Assembly (NCBI RefSeq): GCF_014926405.1
Contig: NZ_JACXXJ020000003.1
Span: 1,161,001-1,225,000 of the forward strand
Reading direction: 5' to 3'
Source of the DNA: Agrobacterium vitis
GTDB taxonomy: Bacteria; Pseudomonadota; Alphaproteobacteria; Rhizobiales; Rhizobiaceae
DNA length: 64,000 nucleotides
Part shown: positions 26,389-35,798 of the stretch, one piece after another
Layout of the letters: the number at the start of each line of letters is the position of its first letter
Position numbering within the stretch: the stretch's first letter is position 1
The notes under the pieces: model-generated
The model's database searches: none
Told to the model about the DNA's origin: nothing
Seen by the model: only the letters and a program-made list of their open reading frames with translations
Program-made: the position numbers and the translations under genes

Positions 26389-26534
26389 GTCCCGTTACCC
26401 GTTCATCGACAAGGCCTTACCCCGGTTCGCACGGAAACGATCATCTGGCTACTAGCACATATGGACTGTGGATCGGAACAAGAGTTGCCCCAAATGCTGC
26501 GCACGAGTCTGTCATGCTTTAAAGTAAAGGGGAT

Positions 26535-26564
26535 GAGAAGAGCCATTTTTCAATGGCGCTTCTC
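26535..26564 (-). terminator. Hairpin downstream of paoABC
   Basis: GAGAAG-A-GCCATT and AATGGC-G-CTTCTC pair over 13 positions with one internal mismatch around a TTTC loop. On the minus strand it lies about 160 nt after the paoC stop and before the kinase gene, fitting a terminator for the oxidoreductase operon. Confidence 0.6.
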
Positions 26565-26668
26565 ATAACAAGCTGCGGTGAGCAAGCTATTCAGCAGGCG
26601 AAAATCCAGACTGACACGGAGCGACAATCATGCCTGTCGTGAGACCCTCGCCAAGCCAAACACCAGCG

Positions 26669-26700
26669 CCAAAACGCTCACAAACCAAAACGCTCACAAA
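26669..26700. repeat. Perfect tandem duplication of a 16-bp unit
   Basis: The unit CCAAAACGCTCACAAA occurs twice without any gap or mismatch, immediately before the end of paoC. It is either a recent slippage duplication or a paired protein-binding site. Confidence 0.85.
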
Positions 26701-26726
26701 CAATGTCGGACAAGCCCAACTCGACA

Positions 26727-28925
26727 TCAGGCAATGTCAGGCAAGCCACCGAGCAGCTTATCGAGGGTAATCGGATAGTGCCGCACCCGAACGCCCGTCG
26801 CATTGTAGATGGCATTGGCGATTGCCGCGGAGACACCACAGAGCCCGAGTTCACCGATACCCTTTGCCTTCATCGGCGAGGACATCGGATCGGTTTCGTC
26901 CATGAAGATAACCTCCTGATGCGGAATGTCAGCATGAACCGGAACCTCATATCCGGCAAGGTCGTGATTGACGAAAAAGCCCCGCTTTGCATCGACCACC
27001 AGTTCTTCCGACAGGGCGCCTCCGGCACCCATGGTCATTGCACCGATCACCTGACTGCGCGCTGTAATCGGATTGAGGATACGACCAGCCGCACACACCG
27101 CCAACATGCGCCGGATGCGTGTTTCGCCAGTGGCGACATCGACGCCCACCTCGACGAAATGCGCACCGAAGGTGGATTGCTGATGGGTCTTGGTGAGATC
27201 GCCCCACTCCATCGTATCTTCGCCGACGAGCCCATCCGGGCCAGCGGCCTCGGCAAGCAGGACCGACCGGTTTCCAGCTTTGACGACCCCATCCTCAAAG
27301 ACAATATCATCGGAATTGAACCCAAGTTTTTGGGTGATCGCCTCACGAAGCTTGACGCAAGCCGCATAGACGCCCGATGTCGCCGAATTGGCTCCGAACT
27401 GGCCACCGGAACCCGCCGAAATCGGGAAACGAGAGTCTCCGAGATGCACGGCAACCTTATTGATGCCAACGCCCATCATTTCTGCGGCGGTCTGGGCGAT
27501 GATCGTGTAACTGCCGGTTCCGATATCGGTCATGTCGGTCTCGACTGTAACAACGCCCTGGTTATCGAGTTTGACCCGGGCGCCTGATGGAAGGACCATG
27601 TTGTCGCGGAACGCGGCGGCGACGCCCATGCCGATCAACCAATTGCCCTGCCTGCGAGATCCGGCCTTCGGTCGATTATCCCAACCAAAGCGATCGGCAC
27701 CGCGCTTCAGACAGCCGATCAGGTCCCGATGCGAGAATGGGCGCTCGGGATTTTCCGGGTCGACCTGGGTGTCATTGGCGATGCGAAACGCGATCGGGTC
27801 CATGCCAACCTTTTCGGCCATTTCATCCATGGCAATTTCCAGCGCCATCAGGCCGGGCGCCTCGCCCGGAGCGCGCATGGCGTTGCCCTCTGGAAGATCG
27901 AGGGTCGCAAGACGCATGGCCGTCATCCGGTTTGCACCGGCATAAAGAAGCCGCGTTTGATTGACCGCCACCTCAGGACCACCTCCGGCAAGATCGCCTG
28001 ACCAGCTCTCATGCGCGATGGCGGTGATCTTTCCATCCCGCTCAGCGCCGATGCGAATGCGCTGGATCGTTGCCGGACGGTGGGTGGTGTTGTTGATCAC
28101 CAATGGACGCGGCAAGGCGACTTTCACAGGGCGTTTCGCCGCCCTTGCCGCGAAGGCGGCCAAAACGGCATCAGCCCGGAGAAACAGCTTGCCGCCGAAT
28201 CCGCCGCCGATAAACGGCGACATCAAGTGGATCTTCTCCTTGTCAACGCCGAGGGTAGTAGCAAGATCGGAGCGCCACCAATCGATCATCTGGCTGGATG
28301 TCCACACGGTCACCTCGTCACCATCCCAAGCGGCGATCGAAGCATGCGGTTCCATCATCGCATGAGATTGGTCAGGCGTCGTATAGGATTGCTCGATGGT
28401 GACTGGAGCGGATCGGAAGGCTGTTTCAAAATCGCCGACTGCCGTGTCGGGCTTTTGGGACTCATCCGGCTTTTTCGCCGTCTCTCGCGCCGCACTGAGA
28501 TCAAATGTCCCTTTCTCCTCATCATAGTCCACTTTGACCAGGGCCGCAGCAGCCCGCGCCTGCTCGAAAGTCTCCGCGACCACGACGGCGATTGCCTGAT
28601 GATAATGCTGAACTTCATCGCCACCGAACAGGTTTGCAGTATTGAACTTGCCCTTCTCGCGCTTACCGACATCCAGAGTTGTCACCACAGAAATCACGCC
28701 ATCAGCTTTCCTGGCTGCTGTCACATCCATGGCTTTGATCCGGCCTTTGGCAATCGCTGCCCCAACCGGGTAGCCATAGGCATAACGCGTGTTCGGATCA
28801 CGCCACTCATAGGCATACATCGCCCGGCCGGTTGTCTTCAATTGACCATCGATGCGGTGAATCGGCTGACCGACGACCTTGAGGCGGTCGATTGGATTGG
28901 TTGTTGCAGGTGTATCGAACTTCAT
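26727..28925 (-). CDS. paoC: Aldehyde oxidoreductase molybdenum subunit, PaoC type
   Basis: A 732-residue molybdopterin-binding subunit of the xanthine dehydrogenase family. The N-terminal KVVGQPIHRIDGQLKTTGRA is the start of the aldehyde oxidase a/b hammerhead domain. SPFIGGGFGGKLFLRADAVL binds the molybdenum cofactor. KGIGELGLCGVSAAIANAIY carries the catalytic Glu near the C-terminus. With the FAD and 2Fe-2S subunits it forms a three-subunit enzyme that oxidises a range of aldehydes, probably aromatic ones, to acids. It has no signal peptide of its own; export would depend on the Tat leader of the small subunit. It begins 3 nt after the FAD subunit stop. No maturation factor (PaoD/XdhC) gene is next to it. 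Confidence 0.9.
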   Translation of the reverse strand: MKFDTPATTNPIDRLKVVGQPIHRIDGQLKTTGRAMYAYEWRDPNTRYAYGYPVGAAIAKGRIKAMDVTAARKADGVISVVTTLDVGKREKGKFNTANLFGGDEVQHYHQAIAVVVAETFEQARAAAALVKVDYDEEKGTFDLSAARETAKKPDESQKPDTAVGDFETAFRSAPVTIEQSYTTPDQSHAMMEPHASIAAWDGDEVTVWTSSQMIDWWRSDLATTLGVDKEKIHLMSPFIGGGFGGKLFLRADAVLAAFAARAAKRPVKVALPRPLVINNTTHRPATIQRIRIGAERDGKITAIAHESWSGDLAGGGPEVAVNQTRLLYAGANRMTAMRLATLDLPEGNAMRAPGEAPGLMALEIAMDEMAEKVGMDPIAFRIANDTQVDPENPERPFSHRDLIGCLKRGADRFGWDNRPKAGSRRQGNWLIGMGVAAAFRDNMVLPSGARVKLDNQGVVTVETDMTDIGTGSYTIIAQTAAEMMGVGINKVAVHLGDSRFPISAGSGGQFGANSATSGVYAACVKLREAITQKLGFNSDDIVFEDGVVKAGNRSVLLAEAAGPDGLVGEDTMEWGDLTKTHQQSTFGAHFVEVGVDVATGETRIRRMLAVCAAGRILNPITARSQVIGAMTMGAGGALSEELVVDAKRGFFVNHDLAGYEVPVHADIPHQEVIFMDETDPMSSPMKAKGIGELGLCGVSAAIANAIYNATGVRVRHYPITLDKLLGGLPDIA

Positions 28926-28928
28926 GGG

Positions 28929-29879
28929 TCACCCCCTTGCTTCGGAAAGGACGGCGCCAAGCGCACGCTCGACAAGATCGACCTTGAACCGGTTCTGTTC
29001 AGTCGGACGGGCATCGGCGAGAATGGCTTTCGCCGCATCGCGAGCGCCTCTTGGCAGTTCCGCTTCCGCGGCTTCAATCCGCCATGGCTTATGGGCGACG
29101 CCGCCGACGGCAACACGTCCCGTACCATCCGCTTGAATGACAGCGCCGACTGAAATCAGCGCAAACGCATAGGACGCCCGGTCCCTGACCTTTCGATAGA
29201 TATGCTTTCCGCCGATCGGTGGTGGAAGCAGGACGGCGGTCACGAATTCGCCGCGCTCCAATACGCTTTCGATATGCGGGGTCTCTCCTGGAAGACGATG
29301 GAAATCGGCAATCGGAATAGACCGGCGGCTGCCATCTGCTTTTACTGTTTCGATGGTCGCATCGAGCGCCCGCATGGCGATTGCCATATCGCTGGGATGG
29401 GTGGCGATGCAGGCATCACTTACCCCGATAACAGCATGTTGACGGCTGAACCCACCAATGGCCGAGCAGCCGCTGCCCGGCTGACGCTTGTTACACGGCT
29501 GGTTCGGATCATAGAAATACGGACAGCGGGTGCGCTGCAACAGGTTACCGGCCGTGGTCGCCTTATTGCGAAGCTGGCCGGAGGCACCGGCAACCAGGGC
29601 TCGTGACAACAGACCGTAGTCGCGGCGAACAGTCATGTGTGCGGCAAGATCGGTATTTCGCACGAGAGCACCGATGCGCAGACCGCCGTCATCAGTGGAT
29701 TCGATTTCATCGAGACCAAGTCCATTCACATCGATAATATGGGTTGGCGTCTCGATTTCGAGTTTCATCAGATCGAGCAGGTTGGTGCCACCGGCGATAA
29801 ACCTGGCGTCTGGGTTGGCAGCAGCCGTTTTCACTGCGGCCTCGATCGAGGGCGCGCGCTCAAAGGTGAAAGCTCTCAT
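28929..29879 (-). CDS. paoB: Aldehyde oxidoreductase FAD subunit, PaoB type
   Basis: A 316-residue FAD-binding subunit. [20 protein letters not shown] opens the domain, and [19 protein letters not shown] binds FAD. The insert [20 protein letters not shown] with three cysteines, plus a nearby Cys in the preceding or following loop, matches the extra 4Fe-4S site that distinguishes PaoB from ordinary xanthine dehydrogenase medium subunits. The ATG at 29879 overlaps the stop of the small subunit (ATGA), so the upstream in-frame ATG is unlikely to be used. Confidence 0.9.
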   Translation of the reverse strand: MRAFTFERAPSIEAAVKTAAANPDARFIAGGTNLLDLMKLEIETPTHIIDVNGLGLDEIESTDDGGLRIGALVRNTDLAAHMTVRRDYGLLSRALVAGASGQLRNKATTAGNLLQRTRCPYFYDPNQPCNKRQPGSGCSAIGGFSRQHAVIGVSDACIATHPSDMAIAMRALDATIETVKADGSRRSIPIADFHRLPGETPHIESVLERGEFVTAVLLPPPIGGKHIYRKVRDRASYAFALISVGAVIQADGTGRVAVGGVAHKPWRIEAAEAELPRGARDAAKAILADARPTEQNRFKVDLVERALGAVLSEARG

Positions 29880-30514
29880 GCCTTGATCCCTCCAACTTCG
29901 GAAATGGCGTCGACAATGTTGGAATAGGCGCCGCATCGACAGATGTTTCCGCTCATCCGCTCGCGGATTTCGATGGCTGTCAATTGCGCAGACCCGTTGA
30001 GGTCGGACGTCACGTGACTCGGGATATTCGCCTTGATTTCCTCAAGCACCGCTATGGAGGAACAGATTTGGCCGGGCGTACAGTAGCCACACTGAAAACC
30101 ATCATGCTTGACGAAGGCTGCCTGCATCGGATGAAGGTGGCCAGGCTGACCGAGGCCTTCGATCGTGGTAATCTCGTCGCCATCATGCATGACAGCCAGC
30201 GTCAGACAGGCATTGATCCGCCGACCATCGACCATGACGGTGCACGCTCCGCATTGACCATGGTCACAACCCTTTTTCGTGCCCGTAAGATCCAGGTGCT
30301 CCCGTAGAGCGTCGAGAAGGGTCGTGCGGTTATCGACCTCAATCTCACGGCGCGCTCCATTGACGTTTAGCGTCACAGGTGTCGTTAATTTCATCTTGTC
30401 TCCTGCAGGCTGTGCTGCCACGCTCCTTTCGCCGGCTCCTGTGACCACGGCCGCTACAGCCGATGAGATAAGAAGATCCCGGCGGGAAAGATCCATTTGG
30501 TTGCTGTTCGACAT
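29876..30514 (-). CDS. paoA: Aldehyde oxidoreductase 2Fe-2S subunit with Tat signal, PaoA type
   Basis: A 212-residue small subunit. [20 protein letters not shown] is a twin-arginine leader (SRRDLL), so the folded complex is probably exported to the periplasm. The plant-type 2Fe-2S site is [15 protein letters not shown] with a later Cys in NACLTL. The second cluster is CGYCTPGQI and [11 protein letters not shown]. It is the first gene of the three-gene operon. About 280 bp upstream are free of genes and should hold its promoter. Confidence 0.92.
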   Translation of the reverse strand: MSNSNQMDLSRRDLLISSAVAAVVTGAGERSVAAQPAGDKMKLTTPVTLNVNGARREIEVDNRTTLLDALREHLDLTGTKKGCDHGQCGACTVMVDGRRINACLTLAVMHDGDEITTIEGLGQPGHLHPMQAAFVKHDGFQCGYCTPGQICSSIAVLEEIKANIPSHVTSDLNGSAQLTAIEIRERMSGNICRCGAYSNIVDAISEVGGIKA

Positions 30515-30798
30515 GTCCGCTCCCCTTTTCGGCGACGTGGAATGAGGTCAAGACCACAGAACTCTTGCGTCATTTTCTAACGTAGGGTTGCGGACTTTCA
30601 CGATGAGGTGCTGTTCACTAAATGAACTTGTCGCTCCGTTCCCTAAATGGAGGTCCGGCAGGATAGTTCCCGCGATGGCGATAGGAATGCAACGCAAAGG
30701 CGCATGCTACGAATGTGGTCAGGTCGGTTAAACCTTTCGCACAGGTGAACGGAAGGGCTCGATGGTGTCGCGTACCGAAGGCAGAGGTCAGCTGTCGA

Positions 30799-31470
30799 TC
30801 AGGGTGTCAGGTTCTTAGCTTCAAGACCGATGGTAATGGCCAGAAAGAACGCCACGACTGTCGCAGCCAGGAAAGCCAGGGTGAAGGCGCCAATCGCCTT
30901 CAATCCTCCAATAGCCAAATCCTGCTTAAACCATCGAACCTCGGCTTGCGCGTACCAGAGTGTGGCAGCAGTCAGGGTCAGGAGACCGATCAGGACACCT
31001 TGTCCGTCGGGCATGAACATCAAGTCGAACGCCAGCCCGATGATGAATGCGAACGGCGCCGCGACATAACACTGGCTGAAAAAGGGTGGGCGTAGCGAGC
31101 TTCTGGTGATCCTTACCGACTTGCGCCGTAAAAGGGTGACTGCCATGCAAAGGGGATAGATCCCGAATAACACACCACGCGCAATGAGCAAGTTGGACAC
31201 CGATCCCAGTTCCTTGGCGGCAACCGTGGTATCGTAACTGGACGGAAAGGCCGTCGACAGCCCTTGGGACAGAAGCAGCGTGATAAGCAGGAACAAGGGA
31301 GGGCTCAGGGTATCGTCGTATTGATCCTCCGGTCTGTCAGCAAGTTCGAGATCGGCGTATCGCATCATGCTGAGAGGTCTCGTCACCGAGCGCCACATGG
31401 TAAGAGGATAAAACAGCAGCCAGGACACCAACTCGTAGAGCAATTCCTCAAGCGACTTGAGCAATTTCAT
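30799..31470 (-). CDS. Multi-spanning membrane protein of unknown function
   Basis: About 223 residues. After a short amphipathic start (MKLLKSLEELLYELVSWLLF) come a polar loop (DLELADRPEDQYDDTL) and at least five hydrophobic helices, among them LFLLITLLLSQGLSTAF, LIARGVLFGIYPLCMAVTLL, VAAPFAFIIGLAFDLMFM and AIGAFTLAFLAATVVAFFLA. No transporter signature was recognised. The chosen ATG lies 14 nt after GGGAGG and begins the first conserved-looking helix; the frame is open to 31587, so a longer protein is possible. It is followed downstream only by the pao promoter region; upstream come two transglutaminase-like genes. Confidence 0.65.
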   Translation of the reverse strand: MKLLKSLEELLYELVSWLLFYPLTMWRSVTRPLSMMRYADLELADRPEDQYDDTLSPPLFLLITLLLSQGLSTAFPSSYDTTVAAKELGSVSNLLIARGVLFGIYPLCMAVTLLRRKSVRITRSSLRPPFFSQCYVAAPFAFIIGLAFDLMFMPDGQGVLIGLLTLTAATLWYAQAEVRWFKQDLAIGGLKAIGAFTLAFLAATVVAFFLAITIGLEAKNLTP

Positions 31471-31777
31471 GAAATCCAAGGCAGCCTCCCATTTCGCCGC
31501 GTTGCCCATTTCACCGCGCTGTATGTCCGATACTCTTTGCTTAACAGCGCCGAGCAATCCCGTCACGAGACGATTGCGAATTCTCAAAGAGGCAGCTTTT
31601 GACGGGTGGACTCAATGGCCAATCGATCCGGTTCTAAAGTCCACCGATTACAAAAAACCTCGCCGAAAACTCTAGGCATCATTGATCGGCCTGCGGCAAG
31701 CGTGACATGGCAGGGCGCTGAAGACGTCAAGGTAAGACACGAGATCAAACAGCTAGCCTGCCGTTCGATACCACAAT
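31471..31777. other. Spacer between membrane protein and transglutaminase-like gene
   Basis: About 300 bp. The right part carries no gene. The left 117 bp are open in frame with the membrane protein and could be its N-terminus. No repeat or RNA gene was seen. Confidence 0.4.
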
Positions 31778-32581
31778 CTATAACTCGATGGTTGTCACGT
31801 CGAATTGCGTCAAGATGGCGGGGCCGAAGGCAGTTGAAAGCGCCACGTCCGTGGCATCCCGTCCGATCGCCATGAGAATGCGGCCTATCCGGGGCTTGTT
31901 GTGTCGGGCATCAACCGTATGCCAGCGACCGCCGAGATAGACTTCAAACCATGCACTGAAATCCATTGGGTTCGGATCATCAGGCACGCCGATATCCCCC
32001 AGATACCCGGTGCAATAACGCGCCGGAATATTCATGCAACGGCATAGGGTGATCGCAAGATGCGCAAAATCGCGGCAAACGCCCGTTTGATCGGTAAAAC
32101 CTCCGAAAGCCGTGCGGAGAAGATCAGCCTTCTGATAGTTGAAGGTGATATGGTTGTGGACGAAATCCAGGATCGCCTTCACCCGCGGCCAACCCAAGGG
32201 GGTAAAAGAAAAGGTCTTCCAGGCGAAATCTGAAAGGCGGTCCGTATCGCAATACCGGCTGCCGAGCAGAAAGACGAGCACGTCATCCGGAAGATCCTTG
32301 ATGTCGTGCTGCCACGCATTCTCAGGCACCGGATCTGGAAGACCGCTATCGTAGATCTCGAATTCCGTAGAAATCGTCGTCAGGCCCGGCGGTGCGACGA
32401 TGCGGCTACAAGCATTGCCGAAGCCATCGAAATAACCCCAGGCCTCAATCGGCCGGTCGAAACTCAGGACCTGATCCTGCAGAAGATCGGTGCGACGGGA
32501 TGGATGGATATTGAGCACCAGCAGCATAGCCGTCTCTTGCTGGCATTCGTAACCTATGCGAAATCCCGCGCGTATATTCAT
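31778..32581 (-). CDS. Transglutaminase-like cysteine protease family protein
   Basis: A 267-residue protein. The N-terminal domain (residues 1-130, MNIRAGFRIGYECQQETAML) is the bacterial transglutaminase-associated beta domain. The core has the papain-like triad: Cys in TGVCRDFAHLAITL, His in GRWHTVDARH (with Asp or His positions to be resolved), and Asp in the same strand. There is no signal peptide, so it is probably cytoplasmic. Such proteins act as peptidases, amidases or ligases on unknown substrates. A second, distinct transglutaminase-like gene lies 94 bp upstream on the same strand, an arrangement common in Proteobacteria. Confidence 0.82.
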   Translation of the reverse strand: MNIRAGFRIGYECQQETAMLLVLNIHPSRRTDLLQDQVLSFDRPIEAWGYFDGFGNACSRIVAPPGLTTISTEFEIYDSGLPDPVPENAWQHDIKDLPDDVLVFLLGSRYCDTDRLSDFAWKTFSFTPLGWPRVKAILDFVHNHITFNYQKADLLRTAFGGFTDQTGVCRDFAHLAITLCRCMNIPARYCTGYLGDIGVPDDPNPMDFSAWFEVYLGGRWHTVDARHNKPRIGRILMAIGRDATDVALSTAFGPAILTQFDVTTIEL

Positions 32582-32675
32582 GATGAATAGGCATCCTCTG
32601 ATAAAAAACTTCCGAAATGCGGGCTATGAATGTTCGTTCAGGCGGCAAAACGCTCAGGCGACCGAGCAGTTCCAT

Positions 32676-33569
32676 CTATGCAGCAGTATCGCTCAGCTCA
32701 TCGGTGGTAACGTTGACCTGGACGGACATCGTGTCGAAATCCGACGCGTCGCCATCGTAGCTTCCGGAAAGCGGCACCGCTTGTTTTGGGTCACGCGCCA
32801 CACCAACACGGATAAGATCGCGGTTTCCGACAATCCCGTTGGTGGGATCGAATTCCACCCATCCGGCACCGGGAAGATAGACCTGGCACCAGGCATGGGT
32901 GGAGCCACCGCCAAGCTTGGTTGAGCCGTCGCGGTCGGGTACATAGATATAGCCCGTAACGAAACGGGCAGCGAGCCCGAGCGACCGGGCCGCTTCCATC
33001 ATCAGCAGCGCAAAATCCCGGCACGTGCCACGGCGAAGCCGGAGCGTCTCAAGCGGCGTCTGCGTTCCATGCTCCAAGCGCCGGGCGTAGATGAAACTCT
33101 CGTGGATCGCATAACAAAGGGTCATCAACAGGCGACCGGTTTCGGTCGGCTGACCGATCCGCACGAACTGCCGTGTCCATCTGCCAACCTCATCGTCTGG
33201 ATCCGCAAAATGCCGTTTGATTGTCCGTTCCAGGTCGACCACTTCCTCCGGGTCGTATGCGAAAGGGTAGTGGAGAGCTTCTGCATCGATCTGCAGATCC
33301 ATTTCAACCTGCTGGGTATGGTCCAGGCGGATATTTGTCCCGAAGCAGAGTTCCCGCGCCTTGCCGGTAAACCCCACCAGCGCAACGCAATTGCCAAACA
33401 CATCATGGATCCACCTGATGTAATCGGGTTTTGGATCAACATCCAGATGAGAACTCAGAAGTGTCTGGTCAAAACTATCCCGCGGCCGGAACATCAATCT
33501 GTGCTCGCCGAATTCGACCGGTCTCTTATACCGATATGAGGTAATATGCCGGACAGAAAATATCGTCAT
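32676..33569 (-). CDS. Transglutaminase-like family protein, second copy
   Basis: A 297-residue protein. MTIFSVRHITSYRYKRPVEF opens the N-terminal beta domain, with FGEHRLMFRPRDS as the family pattern. The catalytic Cys is in RRGTCRDFALLMMEAARS, the His in GGSTHAWCQVYLPGAGW and the Asp in EFDPTNGIVGN, so the triad is complete. The DPTNG end motif is typical of this branch, whose members are often cyanophycin-adjacent or alpha-E-linked; those partners are absent here. No signal peptide is seen. Confidence 0.85.
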   Translation of the reverse strand: MTIFSVRHITSYRYKRPVEFGEHRLMFRPRDSFDQTLLSSHLDVDPKPDYIRWIHDVFGNCVALVGFTGKARELCFGTNIRLDHTQQVEMDLQIDAEALHYPFAYDPEEVVDLERTIKRHFADPDDEVGRWTRQFVRIGQPTETGRLLMTLCYAIHESFIYARRLEHGTQTPLETLRLRRGTCRDFALLMMEAARSLGLAARFVTGYIYVPDRDGSTKLGGGSTHAWCQVYLPGAGWVEFDPTNGIVGNRDLIRVGVARDPKQAVPLSGSYDGDASDFDTMSVQVNVTTDELSDTAA

Positions 33570-33835
33570 TCAATCGCCAAACTGGAGTAGCGGTGGCACA
33601 GGATATCGTGGAAAGCAGCACGACTGCTGTAACACGCCCCTCGCCTTATCCAGGCATTAGACTCCACTGACGGCTTTGCCGCAACGGATATTCCTAAAAT
33701 TCGGAGTGTTTGCGCATCTTTGATGTGTGATGCAAACAGCAGGTGAGCGGCTGACCATCCCTTAAAATCACCTAGGTCGGGCAAGGCTTTCGCTATTGGC
33801 AAAAGCCCGGAACGTGATGTCACAGGAATAATTGA

Positions 33836-35374
33836 TCAACGGCTGTCGGCGCGCTTGGCGACCGGAAGGAGATCAGGAGCTGTCTGGATACAGTCCCGCC
33901 CCGCCGCCTTGGCTGCATAGAGCGCCGCGTCAGCCTGCAGAAGGAGATCCGTCTTGCGCAGGCCCGGCATCGATTTCAGATTGGCGGCACCGACGCTCAC
34001 TGTGACGATGCGCTTTTCGCTTCCAACATGCTCGATGGCCAGAGTACGCACGGCTGTACAAACGAGCCGAGCGACTGCCTCGGTTTCGGATATTGATGCG
34101 TTCGGCAACACGACGGTCAATTCCTCACCACCATATCGCGCCACAATGCTTCCCGCAAATGACCTAGACGTCGCATGAACCGTGTTGGCGACAAGCTGTA
34201 GACATTTATCCCCGGCGGGATGGCCATAGGTGTCGTTATAAGCCTTGAACCAATCGACATCGATAAGGAGAAGGCCAATATTGGCGCCCTGATCCTTGGC
34301 TCGGTCAAAAGCTTGATCCATGGACGCTTCCAAACCACGGCGGTTCATCAAACCAGTCAATTCGTCCGTATCCGCCAAGGCCGACAAGCGATCGTTCAAC
34401 TCGTGCAACCGTGCCTCACGTTGGCAATGAAGAGTGATATCCGCGTAAACGATCATCGCCTCCCCCTCGCCCGTGACACGCGTTCTTGCCTCGATTGAAC
34501 GCCCGTCGGCCAGTTGGATCAGGCGATCGCTGGGCCGGAACAGGCCTTCCACAACCCGATCGATGATAGGATCGACATCCGATTCCACGCGCGCTTCTTC
34601 ATTGCGTTCGAAGGATGTCCGCAAGATTTCCCGGATGTTTTTCCCGGGCACCCTGACATCCGCCGTTTCCTTGAAGATATCGAGGTATCTTTGATTGGTG
34701 AAAACCAACACCCCATCGCGGTCGAAAAGTGCCAAGCCATCCGCCATTGTCGCGAGCGCATCGGCGAGACGGATCTGTGCCGCGGCCAAATCACTTTCAA
34801 GCCTTGTCCGCTTCATCTCCTGCGCCATGGCAACAGCGGATAACAGGGTGGCCCCAAACAAGACCACCATGAATGGACCGACCGTTACGACGATCAGGTT
34901 GCCCCAGACCTCAAAGGGACGCACGACAAAGAAGCCGGCTACGCCGCTGACTGCGACGAACAGAGCAAGTGCTGCGATCTGCGGGAAAGTCGGGATCTTG
35001 CCACGAAGCAATCGGCTTGCGACGACACCGATGCATGCAGCGGCGATGATTTGCGGGATGCCAACCGTTATCCCCATACCTCCGATCATCAATCGCCTGA
35101 TAATTCCCACGATAAGCGGTGGAAAGGCCGCAATGGGGCCACCGAAGAAACCCGATATAGCGAGAAATGTATACCGGGTGTCCAGGAAAACACCTTCGGT
35201 GAAGCGAAACGGCAAGGCCATGGTCGCGAGCAACCCAACCGCCATAAGGCAGCCAAAAGCCAACGAAAAAGCGCGTGCTCCTTGGCCAGCGAGGTGTGGC
35301 CGGACGAATGTCCAGGTCGACGTTGTGATGGCAACAATTGCCAGATTCGCAAGGAGTTCAGACCAGGGATACAT
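33836..35374 (-). CDS. Membrane diguanylate cyclase with PAS domain
   Basis: A 512-residue c-di-GMP synthase. Residues 1-190 carry five to six hydrophobic helices resembling the LytS-type 5TM receptor domain (FFGGPIAAFPPLIVGIIRR, GIPQIIAAACIGVVASRLL). A PAS domain follows (ALATMADGLALFDRDGVLVF). The GGDEF domain is at about 340-500: DELTGLMNRRGLEASM, LLIDVDWFKAYNDTYGH and the active GGEEL loop RYGGEELTVVLP, so it should be catalytically competent. An inhibitory RxxD site is not obvious. It probably links an envelope signal to motility or biofilm. It is a single gene. Confidence 0.9.
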   Translation of the reverse strand: MYPWSELLANLAIVAITTSTWTFVRPHLAGQGARAFSLAFGCLMAVGLLATMALPFRFTEGVFLDTRYTFLAISGFFGGPIAAFPPLIVGIIRRLMIGGMGITVGIPQIIAAACIGVVASRLLRGKIPTFPQIAALALFVAVSGVAGFFVVRPFEVWGNLIVVTVGPFMVVLFGATLLSAVAMAQEMKRTRLESDLAAAQIRLADALATMADGLALFDRDGVLVFTNQRYLDIFKETADVRVPGKNIREILRTSFERNEEARVESDVDPIIDRVVEGLFRPSDRLIQLADGRSIEARTRVTGEGEAMIVYADITLHCQREARLHELNDRLSALADTDELTGLMNRRGLEASMDQAFDRAKDQGANIGLLLIDVDWFKAYNDTYGHPAGDKCLQLVANTVHATSRSFAGSIVARYGGEELTVVLPNASISETEAVARLVCTAVRTLAIEHVGSEKRIVTVSVGAANLKSMPGLRKTDLLLQADAALYAAKAAGRDCIQTAPDLLPVAKRADSR

Positions 35375-35798
35375 TCAGTGCTCGCACGGTGATGCGATAT
35401 TTATATCGGACTACCCTAAACAAAGCGATAGCGTGAATGGTTAAGAAGCTCTCGACCAGGGATAGCGTTGGCGAGGGGTCCTGAAATCGAACGTTTTCTG
35501 GGTGACATCGTTACTGAGGACGGCGAAAATATCGACCTCAAGGAGGCTGTTTCCATCCTATCAAATTCAAATGGAAGTATGATCGGTAATTTTGCCGGTC
35601 ATTAGAGTTTGTCAGGGAAAAGTGGAACCCGGTTTTCCCGAAACGACAAACGAAAACAAGAGAGCCTCGAGTCTGTCTGGTTCAACCTTAACCTGACAGA
35701 CTCGAAAGAGTGATCGCATAAAACCCCTGAATGGTACAGTAATCCAATCCTGCGATGCCGCCTTCAGCAACTCACATTCGAACAAAGGATGGCGGTGA
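35375..35798. other. Gene-free stretch with coding-like remnant and repeat
   Basis: A 424-bp spacer. Positions 35468-35605 (+) read as LARGPEIERFLGDIVTEDG and on to IGNFAGH-stop, which looks protein-like but has no proper start and no recognisable family; it may be the tail of a lost gene. Directly after its stop begins the dispersed repeat listed separately. The right part has no visible content. Confidence 0.4.
35606..35705. repeat. Mosaic palindromic repeat, units 1 and 2 complete (copy B)
   Basis: Unit 1 runs from GTTTGTCAGGG at 35607 to GACAAAC at 35651 around GGAACCCGGTTTTCCC. Unit 2 is the inverted repeat from CGAGTCTGTC at 35668 to GACAGACTCG at 35704, with GGTT/AACC inside. This is the most complete copy in the window and the best reference for the others. 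Confidence 0.85.

Larger units (their letters stand above)
26389..26726. other. Gene-free stretch between hybrid kinase and paoC
   Basis: A 338-bp spacer with no credible gene. It holds a strong hairpin (26535-26564) and a perfect tandem 16-bp duplication (26669-26700), each listed separately. The rest probably contains the kinase promoter. Confidence 0.6.

Noticed and set aside
33566..33823. Possible 85-codon gene between transglutaminase-like and cyclase genes
   Set aside because: No domain, no good start, and a composition unlike neighbours.
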